A stretch of 40,729 nucleotides of DNA, taken from positions 1 to 40,729 of the forward strand of contig NZ_CABVGX010000051.1 of the NCBI RefSeq assembly GCF_902497625.1, given 5' to 3'. Shown piece by piece: positions 7,652 to 15,954 of this stretch (position 1 is its first letter; the number at the start of each line of letters is the position of its first letter). Made by a program: the position numbers and the translations under genes. The notes below the pieces were generated by a model. It ran no database searches, was not told where the DNA came from, and worked only from the letters and a program-made list of their open reading frames with translations. The stretch comes from Pseudomonas fluorescens (GTDB lineage Bacteria > Pseudomonadota > Gammaproteobacteria > Pseudomonadales > Pseudomonadaceae).

Positions 7652-8416
7652 ATGAGACCGATCCTCACGCTACGCCACTACACCGAGGACTTGATCGTCC
7701 ACAGCCACGACCACGCACAACTGGTGTTCGGGCTTTCAGGTGCACTGGATTTCGAAGTCGACGGCCGCGGCAGCCAAGTGGTGCAAGAAAGTTTCGTGGT
7801 GGTGCCGTCCGGTTTTCATCACGCCTGTGGCAGCAGTAATGGCAGCCGTTGCCTGGTGCTGGACGTGCCCAGCGATCAGTGGCTTGCGCAGTCTCTGGGC
7901 AGTCATGCCGACGCCAGCCGACGCTTGCTCGATAGTGCCGCACGGCGGTCGCTGGACGCCGGGCAGAGCCAACTGGTCCACTGGTTGGCAGGCAGCCAGG
8001 TCAACGATCCGCTGATCGCACAACAAGGCGCGGTGTTGCTGCTGGCCAGCCTCAACAATGCCAGGCCGCAAACCGTGTGTGGCCGCCGTTTGCCCTATGC
8101 CACGCTGAACACGCACATTGATCAGCACGCGGCCTATCCGCTGCAAGTTGCCGATCTGGCGCGCATTGCCGGGCTGTCGACTGCGCGGCTGCACGCTCGG
8201 TTTATGGCGGAATGCGGGCAGACGCCGATGGACTATGTTCGCAGTCGCCGCCTGCATATCGCCGTGAACCTGTTGCGAGACTCGGCGCTGCCGATTGGCG
8301 AAATCGCCAGTCGGGTGGGCTACGGTTCGCAAAGTGCCTTCGCTGCCGCCGTTTTGCGTGAGTTTGGTGCTACGCCCGGAAAGTTGCGGCGCGAGGCTGG
8401 CGACAAAACTCAGTAG
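7652..8416 (+). CDS. AraC family transcriptional regulator (cupin N-terminus)
   Basis: This 254-residue regulator has an N-terminal cupin-like sensor domain (HSHDHAQLVFGLSG, about 18-31, through GFHHACG) and a C-terminal AraC DNA-binding domain (about 160-250) with both helix-turn-helices, ending in the typical GATPGKLRR. The frame is open from 7568, but the ATG at 7652 has GAGAGAA about six bases upstream and begins directly at the cupin domain, so it is the better start. The EamA exporter starts 208 bases downstream on the same strand after a REP element. This type of cupin-AraC regulator next to a drug/metabolite exporter often controls it, which is an inference here. Confidence 0.9.
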   Translation: MRPILTLRHYTEDLIVHSHDHAQLVFGLSGALDFEVDGRGSQVVQESFVVVPSGFHHACGSSNGSRCLVLDVPSDQWLAQSLGSHADASRRLLDSAARRSLDAGQSQLVHWLAGSQVNDPLIAQQGAVLLLASLNNARPQTVCGRRLPYATLNTHIDQHAAYPLQVADLARIAGLSTARLHARFMAECGQTPMDYVRSRRLHIAVNLLRDSALPIGEIASRVGYGSQSAFAAAVLREFGATPGKLRREAGDKTQ

Positions 8417-8453
8417 TTTCCCGACAGATTTGTCGAGACACACGCGCTTTAAT

Positions 8454-8580
8454 GTATCAGCTGGCGAAGGCTCGGGCCGTGTTCGAACGTCCGAGCGCGC
8501 AGCGGGCACTCGAACTGCCGACACGATACCTCATGACTACGACCGCTGCGCGCTCGGACGCAGGCTCCGCCAGCTGCTAC
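8454..8580. repeat. Large inverted repeat with GTAGCAGCTGGCGAAG head
   Basis: Bases 8488-8505 and 8543-8560 are perfect 18-bp inverted copies. The symmetry continues outward imperfectly to a CAGCTGGCGAAGG head on the left and its complement ending in CTGCTAC on the right. The head is the same sequence that is tandemly repeated at 40506-40729. Confidence 0.85.
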
Positions 8581-8624
8581 AGGAACGGTGTTCGCGGGTC
8601 CGGCTCACACTGTTGAGGATTGCA

Positions 8625-9518
8625 ATGACTCCCCGTACCGCGTTTGGCGCCTTGCACATTGGCGCATTGATGTTTGGCCTGACCGGCGTATTCGGCAAGC
8701 TGGCTGCCGCATCCCCCGCCGTCATCGTGTTCGGCCGTGCGGCATTTGCCGTAATGGCGTTGGCGGCTTTTGCCAGATTCGCCAGTCAGACACCGTGGCG
8801 CAAACTGGAAGCTGTGGATTGGCGCCGGCTGCTGCTCAGCGGTGCGCTGTTGGCCGGACACTGGGTAAGTTTTTTCATCGCGGTGAAAGTGGCGGGCGTA
8901 GCGATTGCCACCCTGGGTTTTGCCAGTTTCCCGGCATTTACCGTGATACTCGAAGGGCTGATCTTTCGTGAGCGGATTCGCGCCAATGAGATTCTGCTGG
9001 TGGTGCTCGTCAGCATTGGCCTGGTGCTGGTAACCCCGGATTTCAATTTCGCCAGCGACGCTACCACCGGGCTGCTTTGGGCGGTGGGCTCGGGTCTGTT
9101 GTTCGCGTTGCTGTCGCTGACCAATCGCGCCAGCTCCGGGCGAATTTCGCCGGTGCAGGCTGCGCTCTGCCAGAACGCGGTGGTTGCGCTGTGCCTGCTG
9201 CCGGTAGCGGCGCCGCAATTGGCCGAAGTGCGCGTCATTGACTGGCTGTGGATCGGCCTGCTCGGGGTATTCTGTACCGCAGTTGCGCACAGTCTGTTTG
9301 TCGCCAGTCTCGCCGTGATCAAAGCGCGAACAGCCGCCGTGGTGTTCGCCATGGAGCCAGTTTACGGCATCACCCTGGCCTGGCTGTTGTTCAACGAAAA
9401 TCCGACGGTGCGCATGCTGATGGGCGGCGCACTGATCATCGTTGCCATCGTTGTGTCGAGCAGGCTATCGAGCAGCGCCGGCAAAAAAAATGTAACGGCC
9501 GAGGCGGTCTCTCATTGA
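8625..9518 (+). CDS. EamA/DMT family transporter
   Basis: This 297-residue inner-membrane protein has about ten hydrophobic helices arranged as two EamA repeats. LHIGALMFGLTGVFGKLAA opens the first half, and the glycine-rich second half ends in MGGALIIVAIVVSSR. Members export amino acids, metabolites or drugs, and the substrate here cannot be read from sequence. The frame is open from 8295, overlapping the upstream AraC gene, but ATG 8625 with GAGGAT five bases upstream gives the normal length. The gene overlaps the opposing SelW-like gene by seven bases. Confidence 0.92.
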   Translation: MTPRTAFGALHIGALMFGLTGVFGKLAAASPAVIVFGRAAFAVMALAAFARFASQTPWRKLEAVDWRRLLLSGALLAGHWVSFFIAVKVAGVAIATLGFASFPAFTVILEGLIFRERIRANEILLVVLVSIGLVLVTPDFNFASDATTGLLWAVGSGLLFALLSLTNRASSGRISPVQAALCQNAVVALCLLPVAAPQLAEVRVIDWLWIGLLGVFCTAVAHSLFVASLAVIKARTAAVVFAMEPVYGITLAWLLFNENPTVRMLMGGALIIVAIVVSSRLSSSAGKKNVTAEAVSH

Positions 9519-9799
9519 GTCCGGTCGTTGTGCCCGAGGTCGCGACCGGGATCAATCTGATCTCGGACCCGCTGTTTCAGCACCTTGGCCTCCGGGAAGC
9601 CGCCTTCAGTCTTGCGCTCCCAGATCTGCACATCGTCACAGAATATATGGAACACCCCGCCGGAGCCGGGGATCAGCGACACTTTGCCCAGATCCTCGCC
9701 GAAAGTGCTGAGCAGTTCCTGAGCCAGCCAGGCTGCACGCAACAGCCATTGGCATTGTGTGCAGTAGGTGATGACGATCTCCGGTTTAGGCGCGGTCAT
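9512..9799 (-). CDS. SelT/SelW/SelH (Rdx) family protein with CxxC
   Basis: This 95-residue thioredoxin-fold protein belongs to the selenoprotein W-like Rdx family. The redox motif is Cys13-Thr-Gln-Cys16, so it is a cysteine form with no selenocysteine. The GSGGVFHIFCDDVQIWERK and GGFPEAKVLKQRVRD segments are typical of bacterial members. A role in thiol redox chemistry is inferred from the family, and no substrate is known. It has AGGAG seven bases before ATG and starts 39 bases after the FimV-like gene on the same strand, so co-transcription is possible. Confidence 0.9.
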   Translation of the reverse strand: MTAPKPEIVITYCTQCQWLLRAAWLAQELLSTFGEDLGKVSLIPGSGGVFHIFCDDVQIWERKTEGGFPEAKVLKQRVRDQIDPGRDLGHNDRTQ

Positions 9800-9838
9800 G
9801 CCGGACTCCTGATTTGCCCACGCAGGCTTGATAAAGCA

Positions 9839-11656
9839 TCACCGGATACCGGCCAATAGCGTCCGGGCAGTTTGCTTGAGGGCTTCGTCGCCGTCTTCGA
9901 GCAACTCGTTGAGCAACTCGATAGCACTGTCCAGATCACCGTCATCGATGCAGGTCTGGGCTTGCTCCAGCTTGTCAGCATGAGCGGGGACAGCCGGTTC
10001 CAGTTCGGCCGATTCAGTGCTCAAGGGCTCCAGCTCGAATGACTGCAGCGGGTCGCTGAATTCATCCAGGAATGCGTCGTCCAGAGACGCTGCGTCGGGC
10101 TCGGCCACCCACTCCAGTTCTGCCTCGTCCAGCGTGGGTTCGTCAGACATGTCGAACTCAACAGGCAACATCTGCAGGCTTGACGAGAACTGCGACTCCT
10201 CCGTCCTGGCAGATTCATTGTCAGACAAGCTGCCATCGAATGGACTGATCAGGTCCCAGCTGGAATCCATGGACAGGTCGTCCAGGTTCAGGTGGAATTC
10301 GTCGGGTGGTGCCTCCGTGGATTGCGGCGTTGTGACAATGGGCGCGACGATCGCAGGGATAACCGGGGCGATCATGGGCGCCGCTGCTACCAGCCGGGTT
10401 GGCGCGGTAGTCATCTTCGGGTAGCGCTCGCGAATCTCCTCAAGTTGATGTGGGTCAAAACCGTTGTCTATCAGGCTTTGTTCCTGGGCATCGTAGGCCG
10501 GCACATCGCCCTGTTTGCCCAGGACCTCGAGCAACCTCAAGGCAAGGTCCGTGCGCTGCGGCTCCTTCGCCAGTGCTTCGCGCAGCAAGGCCGAGGCTTC
10601 GGAAAACCGGCCATAGGCGATATAGATGCCGACGCCTTCCAGCACATCGCCCGAGGGCGTCTCTTCATGATGCAGAGGGGCGTGCTTGAGCGCGGCAGCC
10701 TGCGCGGCGGGCTCATCGTCCCGATCAAGGACCGGCTCAAGTGGCTCTGCCAGGACGGCAGTAAGTTGCGTCGACGCCTGCTGCCTGCGGCGGCGAATCA
10801 ACAGCCCGAGCAACAGCAGCCCCACCAGTGCCAGCAGACCAATGATCATGGGCCAGTCGACGGGCTCTGGTTCTGCAACGCTGACCGGGGCTGGAGCAAC
10901 AGCAACGGGCGCTGCCGGCGCTACCACTGGCGGCGCCTGCTGCACTTCAGCCAGCCGGGTCTGCAGCTCGACGAGCTGATTTTTCTGGCCGGCAATCTGT
11001 TCGTCCTGCGCCACAACCTTCGCGTTGAGCTCGTCGACGGTTTTTTGCAGTTGCTGGTTCTGCAGCACACTTGCGGCCAATTGTTCAGACAAAGGATCGA
11101 TCGCCGGCGCCGCAGATTGCTGGGCGTCAGGTTTCGCAGCCGGTTTCTTCGTCGCTGGCGGTGGCGCTGCAGGCGTGACACTCGGGAACGGCGAGTTCGG
11201 CGCACCGGCACCCGGCTCATCGGCGACAGGGACGATACCCGGCGAACCCGGCGGATCGATCAGCACCGTATACTCACGCAGCACCCGGCCGTTGGGTTGA
11301 TTGAGTTGCACGAGGAAATTCAGAAAAGGTTCGTTGACCGGCTTGCTGGAGCTGACCCTGATCAAGGCGCGGTTACCGCGCAGAATCGGCGTGAATTTCA
11401 GGTCATTGAGGAAAAATACCCGCTCGACCCCGGCGCGACCGAATTCGTCGGCGGTGGCCAGGTTGACTGACAGATCACCCTCCTCCAGGCCTGCGGCATC
11501 CACCAGCGCGATGTCGGCACGCAATGGCTGATTCAACGCCGAATGCAAGGTGATCTCACCAAGACCCAATGCGGATGCCGAGAAGGACCAGGTGACCAGT
11601 CCGCCGGCTAACAACCATCTGCCACACCGCATTACTACCTGCCGACTCTCGAGCAT
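9839..11656 (-). CDS. FimV-like protein lacking LysM
   Basis: This is a 605-residue protein with a signal sequence ending near SFSASA. It has a FimV-type N-terminal periplasmic domain (LNQPLRADIAL through YTVLIDPP, about 42-135), a Pro/Ala linker, a coiled coil (about 188-238) and a single membrane helix (about 268-287) followed by arginines. A cytoplasmic part holds one TPR-like segment and a long acidic region, ending in a FimV C-terminal motif (ADKLEQAQTCIDDGDLDSAI). FimV/HubP proteins organise cell poles, type IV pili and second-messenger signalling. Canonical Pseudomonas FimV is much longer and has a LysM peptidoglycan-binding domain after the N-terminal domain. I see none here, so this is probably a paralogue. 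Start: the ATG at 11656 has AAGGG six bases upstream, whereas the ATG at 11662 abuts it. Confidence 0.88.
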   Translation of the reverse strand: MLESRQVVMRCGRWLLAGGLVTWSFSASALGLGEITLHSALNQPLRADIALVDAAGLEEGDLSVNLATADEFGRAGVERVFFLNDLKFTPILRGNRALIRVSSSKPVNEPFLNFLVQLNQPNGRVLREYTVLIDPPGSPGIVPVADEPGAGAPNSPFPSVTPAAPPPATKKPAAKPDAQQSAAPAIDPLSEQLAASVLQNQQLQKTVDELNAKVVAQDEQIAGQKNQLVELQTRLAEVQQAPPVVAPAAPVAVAPAPVSVAEPEPVDWPMIIGLLALVGLLLLGLLIRRRRQQASTQLTAVLAEPLEPVLDRDDEPAAQAAALKHAPLHHEETPSGDVLEGVGIYIAYGRFSEASALLREALAKEPQRTDLALRLLEVLGKQGDVPAYDAQEQSLIDNGFDPHQLEEIRERYPKMTTAPTRLVAAAPMIAPVIPAIVAPIVTTPQSTEAPPDEFHLNLDDLSMDSSWDLISPFDGSLSDNESARTEESQFSSSLQMLPVEFDMSDEPTLDEAELEWVAEPDAASLDDAFLDEFSDPLQSFELEPLSTESAELEPAVPAHADKLEQAQTCIDDGDLDSAIELLNELLEDGDEALKQTARTLLAGIR

Positions 11657-11782
11657 GAGCATCCCTTAAATAACCGCGACCAAGCTGTAGGTGTTCGCAC
11701 ACCGGTGCTGATACGTTCCACTTGCCAATTTTTTATAGCCTGCTGGGTGGCATCTATCAAAAAGCCGCCGCGATCTTCTGCC

Positions 11783-12217
11783 TCAAGACTTTTCGAGGTT
11801 GGCCAGAATCAGGCCATGAACCCGCATGCACACCTTCAGATCCGCCTCGTCGATACCTTCAAACAATTCGTGTCGAAGTTGCGTGGCAATGGTTTCAATT
11901 TGTTCAATCAATGGGCGAGCCGGGGAGCAGAGTACGATCTTCTTGGCCCGGCGATCTTCCACCACCGACTGACGCTGCACCAGCCCCTGACTTTCGAGGC
12001 TGTCCAGAAGCCGTGCCAGCGTCGGCCCTTCCACGCCAACACTTTGCGCCAACTCACGCTGCGTGGGCGCATCGTCGAATCGAGCCAGGTGCAGCAGTAC
12101 CAGCCAGCGCGCCTGGGAAAGCCCCAAACCGGCCAGACGGCGGTCGAGCTCCGCGCGCCATCCGCGCGACATATGGGCCAGTTGCATGCCAAAACGGTGT
12201 TGGTCGGTCAGCGGCAT
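11783..12217 (-). CDS. MarR family transcriptional regulator
   Basis: This 144-residue winged-helix regulator is of the MarR/SlyA type. The core reads LSQARWLVLLHLARF, then the recognition helix region GVEGPTLARLLDSLESQGLV, then the wing with EDRRAKKIVL. Its ligand and targets are not visible. It lies between recQ and the FimV-like gene on the same strand, with gaps of about 120-130 bases on each side, so it is probably a separate unit. The ribosome site is weak. Confidence 0.92.
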   Translation of the reverse strand: MPLTDQHRFGMQLAHMSRGWRAELDRRLAGLGLSQARWLVLLHLARFDDAPTQRELAQSVGVEGPTLARLLDSLESQGLVQRQSVVEDRRAKKIVLCSPARPLIEQIETIATQLRHELFEGIDEADLKVCMRVHGLILANLEKS

Positions 12218-12346
12218 AAAACACTCATGATCAGACTGAAATAGAAAATACTAATTATTAGCCAGCTAAGCATGACCCTTGGCTTGAGGCAAGGCTTGTA
12301 CCGAAGTGAATCGTTACATCAATCAAACCGTGCGCAAATACCTGAT

Positions 12347-14473
12347 TCACATCTCGAATTCGGATTGCAGGGCAGCACGGACGCAATACAGAACACCTTC
12401 CGGCACGCGTCCGGCAAACAGCGCGGCGATCTCCGCCACAGGCGGTAGTTCGCCTTCGCCGTCGAGAAAAGCATCCTGGACTTCGCCCATCAGATCTTCA
12501 GGCAGATCCAGCGCCTGATCCAGCGACAGCTGCTGTTTGCCAATGGCTTCGGCGAGCATGGTGTAGACGTTTTTCTCAGAGCACTGCAACTGGCCAGCAA
12601 TCTGCAACGGCGTCATACCGGCGCGAGCGAGGGTGATCAGTTCGTGACGCACGTCGGCCACCACTTTCGGCGCCTCGGCCTGGCCGCCGAGTACTTCGAG
12701 GAAGGCTTCGCCGTAACGCTCGAGCTTGCGCGCGCCGACGCCACTGACCGTGGCCATCTCCGCCAGCGAGGTCGGCTGGCTGCGGAGCATTTCCAGCAGG
12801 GTCGAATCGGGGAAAATGACGTAAGGCGGTACGCCGTGTTCTTCGGCCAGTTTGCGCCGCAATGCACGCAAGGCTTCCCATTGCTCGCGTTCTTCGCCAC
12901 GCACCAGTTGGCTTGCCTGGCTCTTGCTGCTTTTCGCCGTGGTTTGTGGCTTGAGGTCGCGGCGTAATTCCAGGGTCACTTCACCTTTGAGCAGCGGCCG
13001 GCATTTGTCGCTCAGACGCAAGCCGCCGTAGCCTTCAAGATCGATGTCTGCAAGACCACGCGCAACCAGTTGGCGGAACAGCGAGCGCCATTCGCTTTCA
13101 CCCATCGACTTGCCGACGCCGAACACGGACAAATGCTGATGGCCGAAGCTGCGCACTTTCTCGTTGTCCTTGCCCAGCAATACATCCACCAGATGACCGA
13201 CGCCATAGCGCTGCCCCGTTCGGTAGATCGCCGATAGCGCCTGACGCGCCGGCTCGGTGGCATCCCAGGTCTGCACGCCATCGACGCAATTGTCGCAATG
13301 GCCGCAGGGCTCAGGCATGTCTTCATCGAAATAAGCCAGCAGGGTCTGGCGCCGGCAACGGGTTTCCTCGCACAGCGAGAGCATCGCGTCGAGCTTGTGA
13401 TGTTCCAGACGCTTGTGGCGCTCGTCGCCTTCGGAGTTTTGCAGCATCTGCTTGAGCATTACCACGTCTTGCAGACCGTACGCCATCCAGGCATCCGCCG
13501 GCAGACCGTCACGGCCACCGCGACCGGTTTCCTGATAATAAGCCTCAAGAGATTTCGGCAGGTCCAGGTGCGCGACAAAGCGCACGTTGGGTTTGTCGAT
13601 ACCCATGCCAAAAGCCACGGTGGCGACCATGATCAAGCCTTCCTCGTTGAGAAAGCGTTTCTGGTGGTGGGAGCGTGTTTCGTTGGGCAGACCGGCATGA
13701 TACGGCAGCGCCGGGAAACCCTGTTCGCTGAGGAATACGGCGACTTCGTCGACTTTCTTGCGCGAAAGGCAGTAGACAATACCGGCATCGCTACGGCGCT
13801 CGGCGAGGAACGCGAGCAACTGCTTGCGCGGCTGCTCCTTGGGCACGATTCGATAAAAAATGTTGGGACGGTCGAAACTCGACAGAAAGCGCTCAGCATT
13901 GTGCAAATGCAGCCGATCGACGATTTCTTCCCGCGTTCGTTTATCGGCGGTGGCAGTCAGGGCGATGCGCGGAACGGTGGGGAACAGCTCCGCCAACTGG
14001 CCGAGTTGCAGGTATTCGCGACGGAAATCGTGGCCCCATTGCGACACGCAATGCGCTTCATCGATGGCAAACAGGGCGATTTCAAGGCTTTGCAAAAACG
14101 CCAGCATGCGAGGCTGGACCAGGCGTTCGGGCGCAAGATAAAGCATCTTCACTTCGCCACGCTTGATCCGCGCGGCCAGCTCGCGTTGCTGCTCGGCGCT
14201 CAGCGTGGAGTTCAGGGCTGCAGCTGCGACACCCAGTTCTTCAAGTGTTGCAACCTGATCGTCCATCAACGCGATCAGCGGCGACACCACCACCGCCAGG
14301 CCTTCGCGTAGCAGCGCCGGCACCTGGAAACACAAGGATTTGCCGCCACCGGTAGGCATCAGCACCAAGGCGTCGCCGCCACTGGCCACGCGCTCAATGA
14401 TCGCACCTTGCCGGCCACGAAAACTGTCGTAGCCGAAGATGTCCTTGAGGACGCGTTGAGCCTGTTCGAGCAT
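12347..14473 (-). CDS. recQ: ATP-dependent DNA helicase RecQ
   Basis: This 708-residue 3'-5' helicase acts in recombination and replication-fork repair. The helicase core has TGGGKS (41-46) and DEAH (138-141, in AIDEAHCVSQWGHDFR), followed by the second RecA-like domain with QETGRGGRDG. The zinc-binding RQC region has Cys373, Cys390, Cys393 and Cys396, and a C-terminal HRDC domain lies near 525-600. The frame extends further upstream to 14602, but ATG 14473 has TGGAG seven bases upstream and starts at the conserved MLEQAQRVLKDIFGYDSFR. Confidence 0.97.
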   Translation of the reverse strand: MLEQAQRVLKDIFGYDSFRGRQGAIIERVASGGDALVLMPTGGGKSLCFQVPALLREGLAVVVSPLIALMDDQVATLEELGVAAAALNSTLSAEQQRELAARIKRGEVKMLYLAPERLVQPRMLAFLQSLEIALFAIDEAHCVSQWGHDFRREYLQLGQLAELFPTVPRIALTATADKRTREEIVDRLHLHNAERFLSSFDRPNIFYRIVPKEQPRKQLLAFLAERRSDAGIVYCLSRKKVDEVAVFLSEQGFPALPYHAGLPNETRSHHQKRFLNEEGLIMVATVAFGMGIDKPNVRFVAHLDLPKSLEAYYQETGRGGRDGLPADAWMAYGLQDVVMLKQMLQNSEGDERHKRLEHHKLDAMLSLCEETRCRRQTLLAYFDEDMPEPCGHCDNCVDGVQTWDATEPARQALSAIYRTGQRYGVGHLVDVLLGKDNEKVRSFGHQHLSVFGVGKSMGESEWRSLFRQLVARGLADIDLEGYGGLRLSDKCRPLLKGEVTLELRRDLKPQTTAKSSKSQASQLVRGEEREQWEALRALRRKLAEEHGVPPYVIFPDSTLLEMLRSQPTSLAEMATVSGVGARKLERYGEAFLEVLGGQAEAPKVVADVRHELITLARAGMTPLQIAGQLQCSEKNVYTMLAEAIGKQQLSLDQALDLPEDLMGEVQDAFLDGEGELPPVAEIAALFAGRVPEGVLYCVRAALQSEFEM

Positions 14474-14690
14474 AAAAACTCCAAAAATCACCGAAACATC
14501 CCCGCAAGGCTGGTCCACAAACACGCAGTCTGCACAGACAAATAGTAAGTGCGCATTGCATGACGCTTCACATCTCAGCCGCGACGCCGGCAGGGCATTC
14601 ACAAAACGCGGGAGTATACCCGAGGGCTGTCCGGCAAAGGGCGCCGCTGAGAAGACGGGCCAGCAGGCAACTCCCGATCAGCCCGTTCAG

Positions 14691-14760
14691 GAGCCGCAGA
14701 AGGCTGCGATCTTTTTTATTTTGTATGGAAAGATCAAAAGATCGCAGCCTTCGGCAGCTC
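14691..14760. repeat. Inverted repeat, AAGGCTGCGATCTTTT family
   Basis: Arms at 14691-14715 and 14736-14760 are inverted copies with two mismatches over 25 bp and a 20-base AT-rich loop. A single related copy is at 26599-26623. The element lies between recQ and the YecA-like gene. Confidence 0.85.
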
Positions 14761-14870
14761 CCACGGGGGGACAGGGTTGGCGTATTGGGCAAATATGCCG
14801 CGCGGCTGGCCTGAGTGCTCAAGAAGGCCTAGAATTCGCGCATCTGATTAATTCCCAAGGTAGCCTTTTA

Positions 14871-15458
14871 ATGTCCTTCGCTGAGCAATTAACCCGCCTG
14901 CAAGTCTTCCTCGACGCCGATGAACTGCATGACGAGGCGCTGGACTATGTGGCCGCCCACGGCTACCTCACCGCCCTGTCGATCTGCTCGGAAGAGGTTC
15001 CGGAGCGTGAGTGGATCGATGCGCTCTTCGCTGAAGAACCGCATTACGCCGACGACACCGAGCGCGAAGCGATCGAATCCACACTGATCCTGCTCAAGGC
15101 GCACATCGCCCGCCAACTGGCCGCCGATGAAGAGTTCGAGTTGCCTTGCGACCTTGACCTCGGTGAAGAGCCGGATGATTCCGATCTGCGCGGCTGGTGC
15201 ATCGGTTTCATGGAAGGCGTGTTCCTGCGCGAAGCGGCCTGGTTTGAAACCGCCGAGGACGAAGTCAGCGAAATGTTGCTGCCGATCATGGTCGGCTCGG
15301 GTCTGTTCGACGAGCAGCCGGAATTCTCCGACATCGCAGCCGACGCCAACCTGATGGACGACATGATCGTGCAGATACCGGAAGCCCTGACCGCGCTGTA
15401 CCTGCTGTGCAATGCCCCGGACGAAAAACCGGCGATCCTCAAGCCACGTCACCACTAA
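14871..15458 (+). CDS. YecA/UPF0149 family protein
   Basis: This 195-residue acidic cytoplasmic protein belongs to the UPF0149 (YecA/YgfB) family. Visible family features are the opening LTRLQVFLDADELHDEALDY, the GWCIGFMEGVFLRE segment in the middle and the helical acidic C-terminal half. No SEC-C zinc tail is present. The biochemical function of this subgroup is not known. ATG 14871 has AAGG ten bases upstream and matches the family start, although the frame is open further upstream through the repeat. The YbaN-type gene follows after 10 bases, so the two are probably one operon. Confidence 0.88.
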   Translation: MSFAEQLTRLQVFLDADELHDEALDYVAAHGYLTALSICSEEVPEREWIDALFAEEPHYADDTEREAIESTLILLKAHIARQLAADEEFELPCDLDLGEEPDDSDLRGWCIGFMEGVFLREAAWFETAEDEVSEMLLPIMVGSGLFDEQPEFSDIAADANLMDDMIVQIPEALTALYLLCNAPDEKPAILKPRHH

Positions 15459-15468
15459 GGTGCCGCCT

Positions 15469-15864
15469 ATGGACAAACCCATAGGCAACCGCTCCCCGAT
15501 GTTGCGCTACGTGCTGCTGGCCATCGGCTGGCTCAGCGTGGCACTGGGGGTGATCGGCATTTTCCTGCCGGTATTGCCCACCACGCCCTTCCTCCTGCTG
15601 GCAGCCGCCTGTTTCGCCCGCAGCTCTGCGCGCTTTTACAACTGGCTGGTTGAGCATCCACGGCTAGGACCCTGGATCGGTGATTATCTGGAAGGCAACG
15701 GCATTCCCCTCAAGGGCAAGGTCTACGCCATTGGCCTGATGTGGATAAGCATTGTGTTCTCCTGTTATCTGGTGCCGATGATATGGGCACGCGGGTTCAT
15801 GCTGACCAGTGCGATATTGGTCACGATTTATATCCTTCGTCAGAAGACCTTGCGTAAAGGCTGA
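15469..15864 (+). CDS. YbaN/DUF454 family inner-membrane protein
   Basis: This 131-residue protein has two to four hydrophobic helices. It carries the DUF454 signature GIFLPVLPTTPFLLLAAACFARSS followed by the WLVEHPRLGPWI segment. Escherichia coli YbaN is the reference member, and its function is unknown. AAGGTG lies six bases upstream of the ATG. It is the second gene of the pair beginning at 14871 and is convergent with the giant adhesin, from which a bidirectional terminator separates it. Confidence 0.92.
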   Translation: MDKPIGNRSPMLRYVLLAIGWLSVALGVIGIFLPVLPTTPFLLLAAACFARSSARFYNWLVEHPRLGPWIGDYLEGNGIPLKGKVYAIGLMWISIVFSCYLVPMIWARGFMLTSAILVTIYILRQKTLRKG

Positions 15865-15900
15865 GTGCCCGCAAGGCCTGGACCAAAACATCGGTAATAA

Positions 15901-15936
15901 AAAACCGCCATCTCCGGCCCGGAGATAGCGGTTTTT
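15901..15936. terminator. Bidirectional terminator between YbaN-type gene and adhesin
   Basis: A nearly perfect 17-bp stem (15901-15917 with 15919-15935, one mismatch) is flanked by A on the left and T on the right. It can end transcripts from both convergent genes. Confidence 0.9.
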
Positions 15937-15954
15937 GTGTTTCAGGCTTTCAGA

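Noticed and set aside
10292..11470. 392-codon open frame on the + strand opposite the FimV-like gene
   Set aside because: The composition is arginine-rich shadow coding and the true gene on the minus strand has clear FimV domains.
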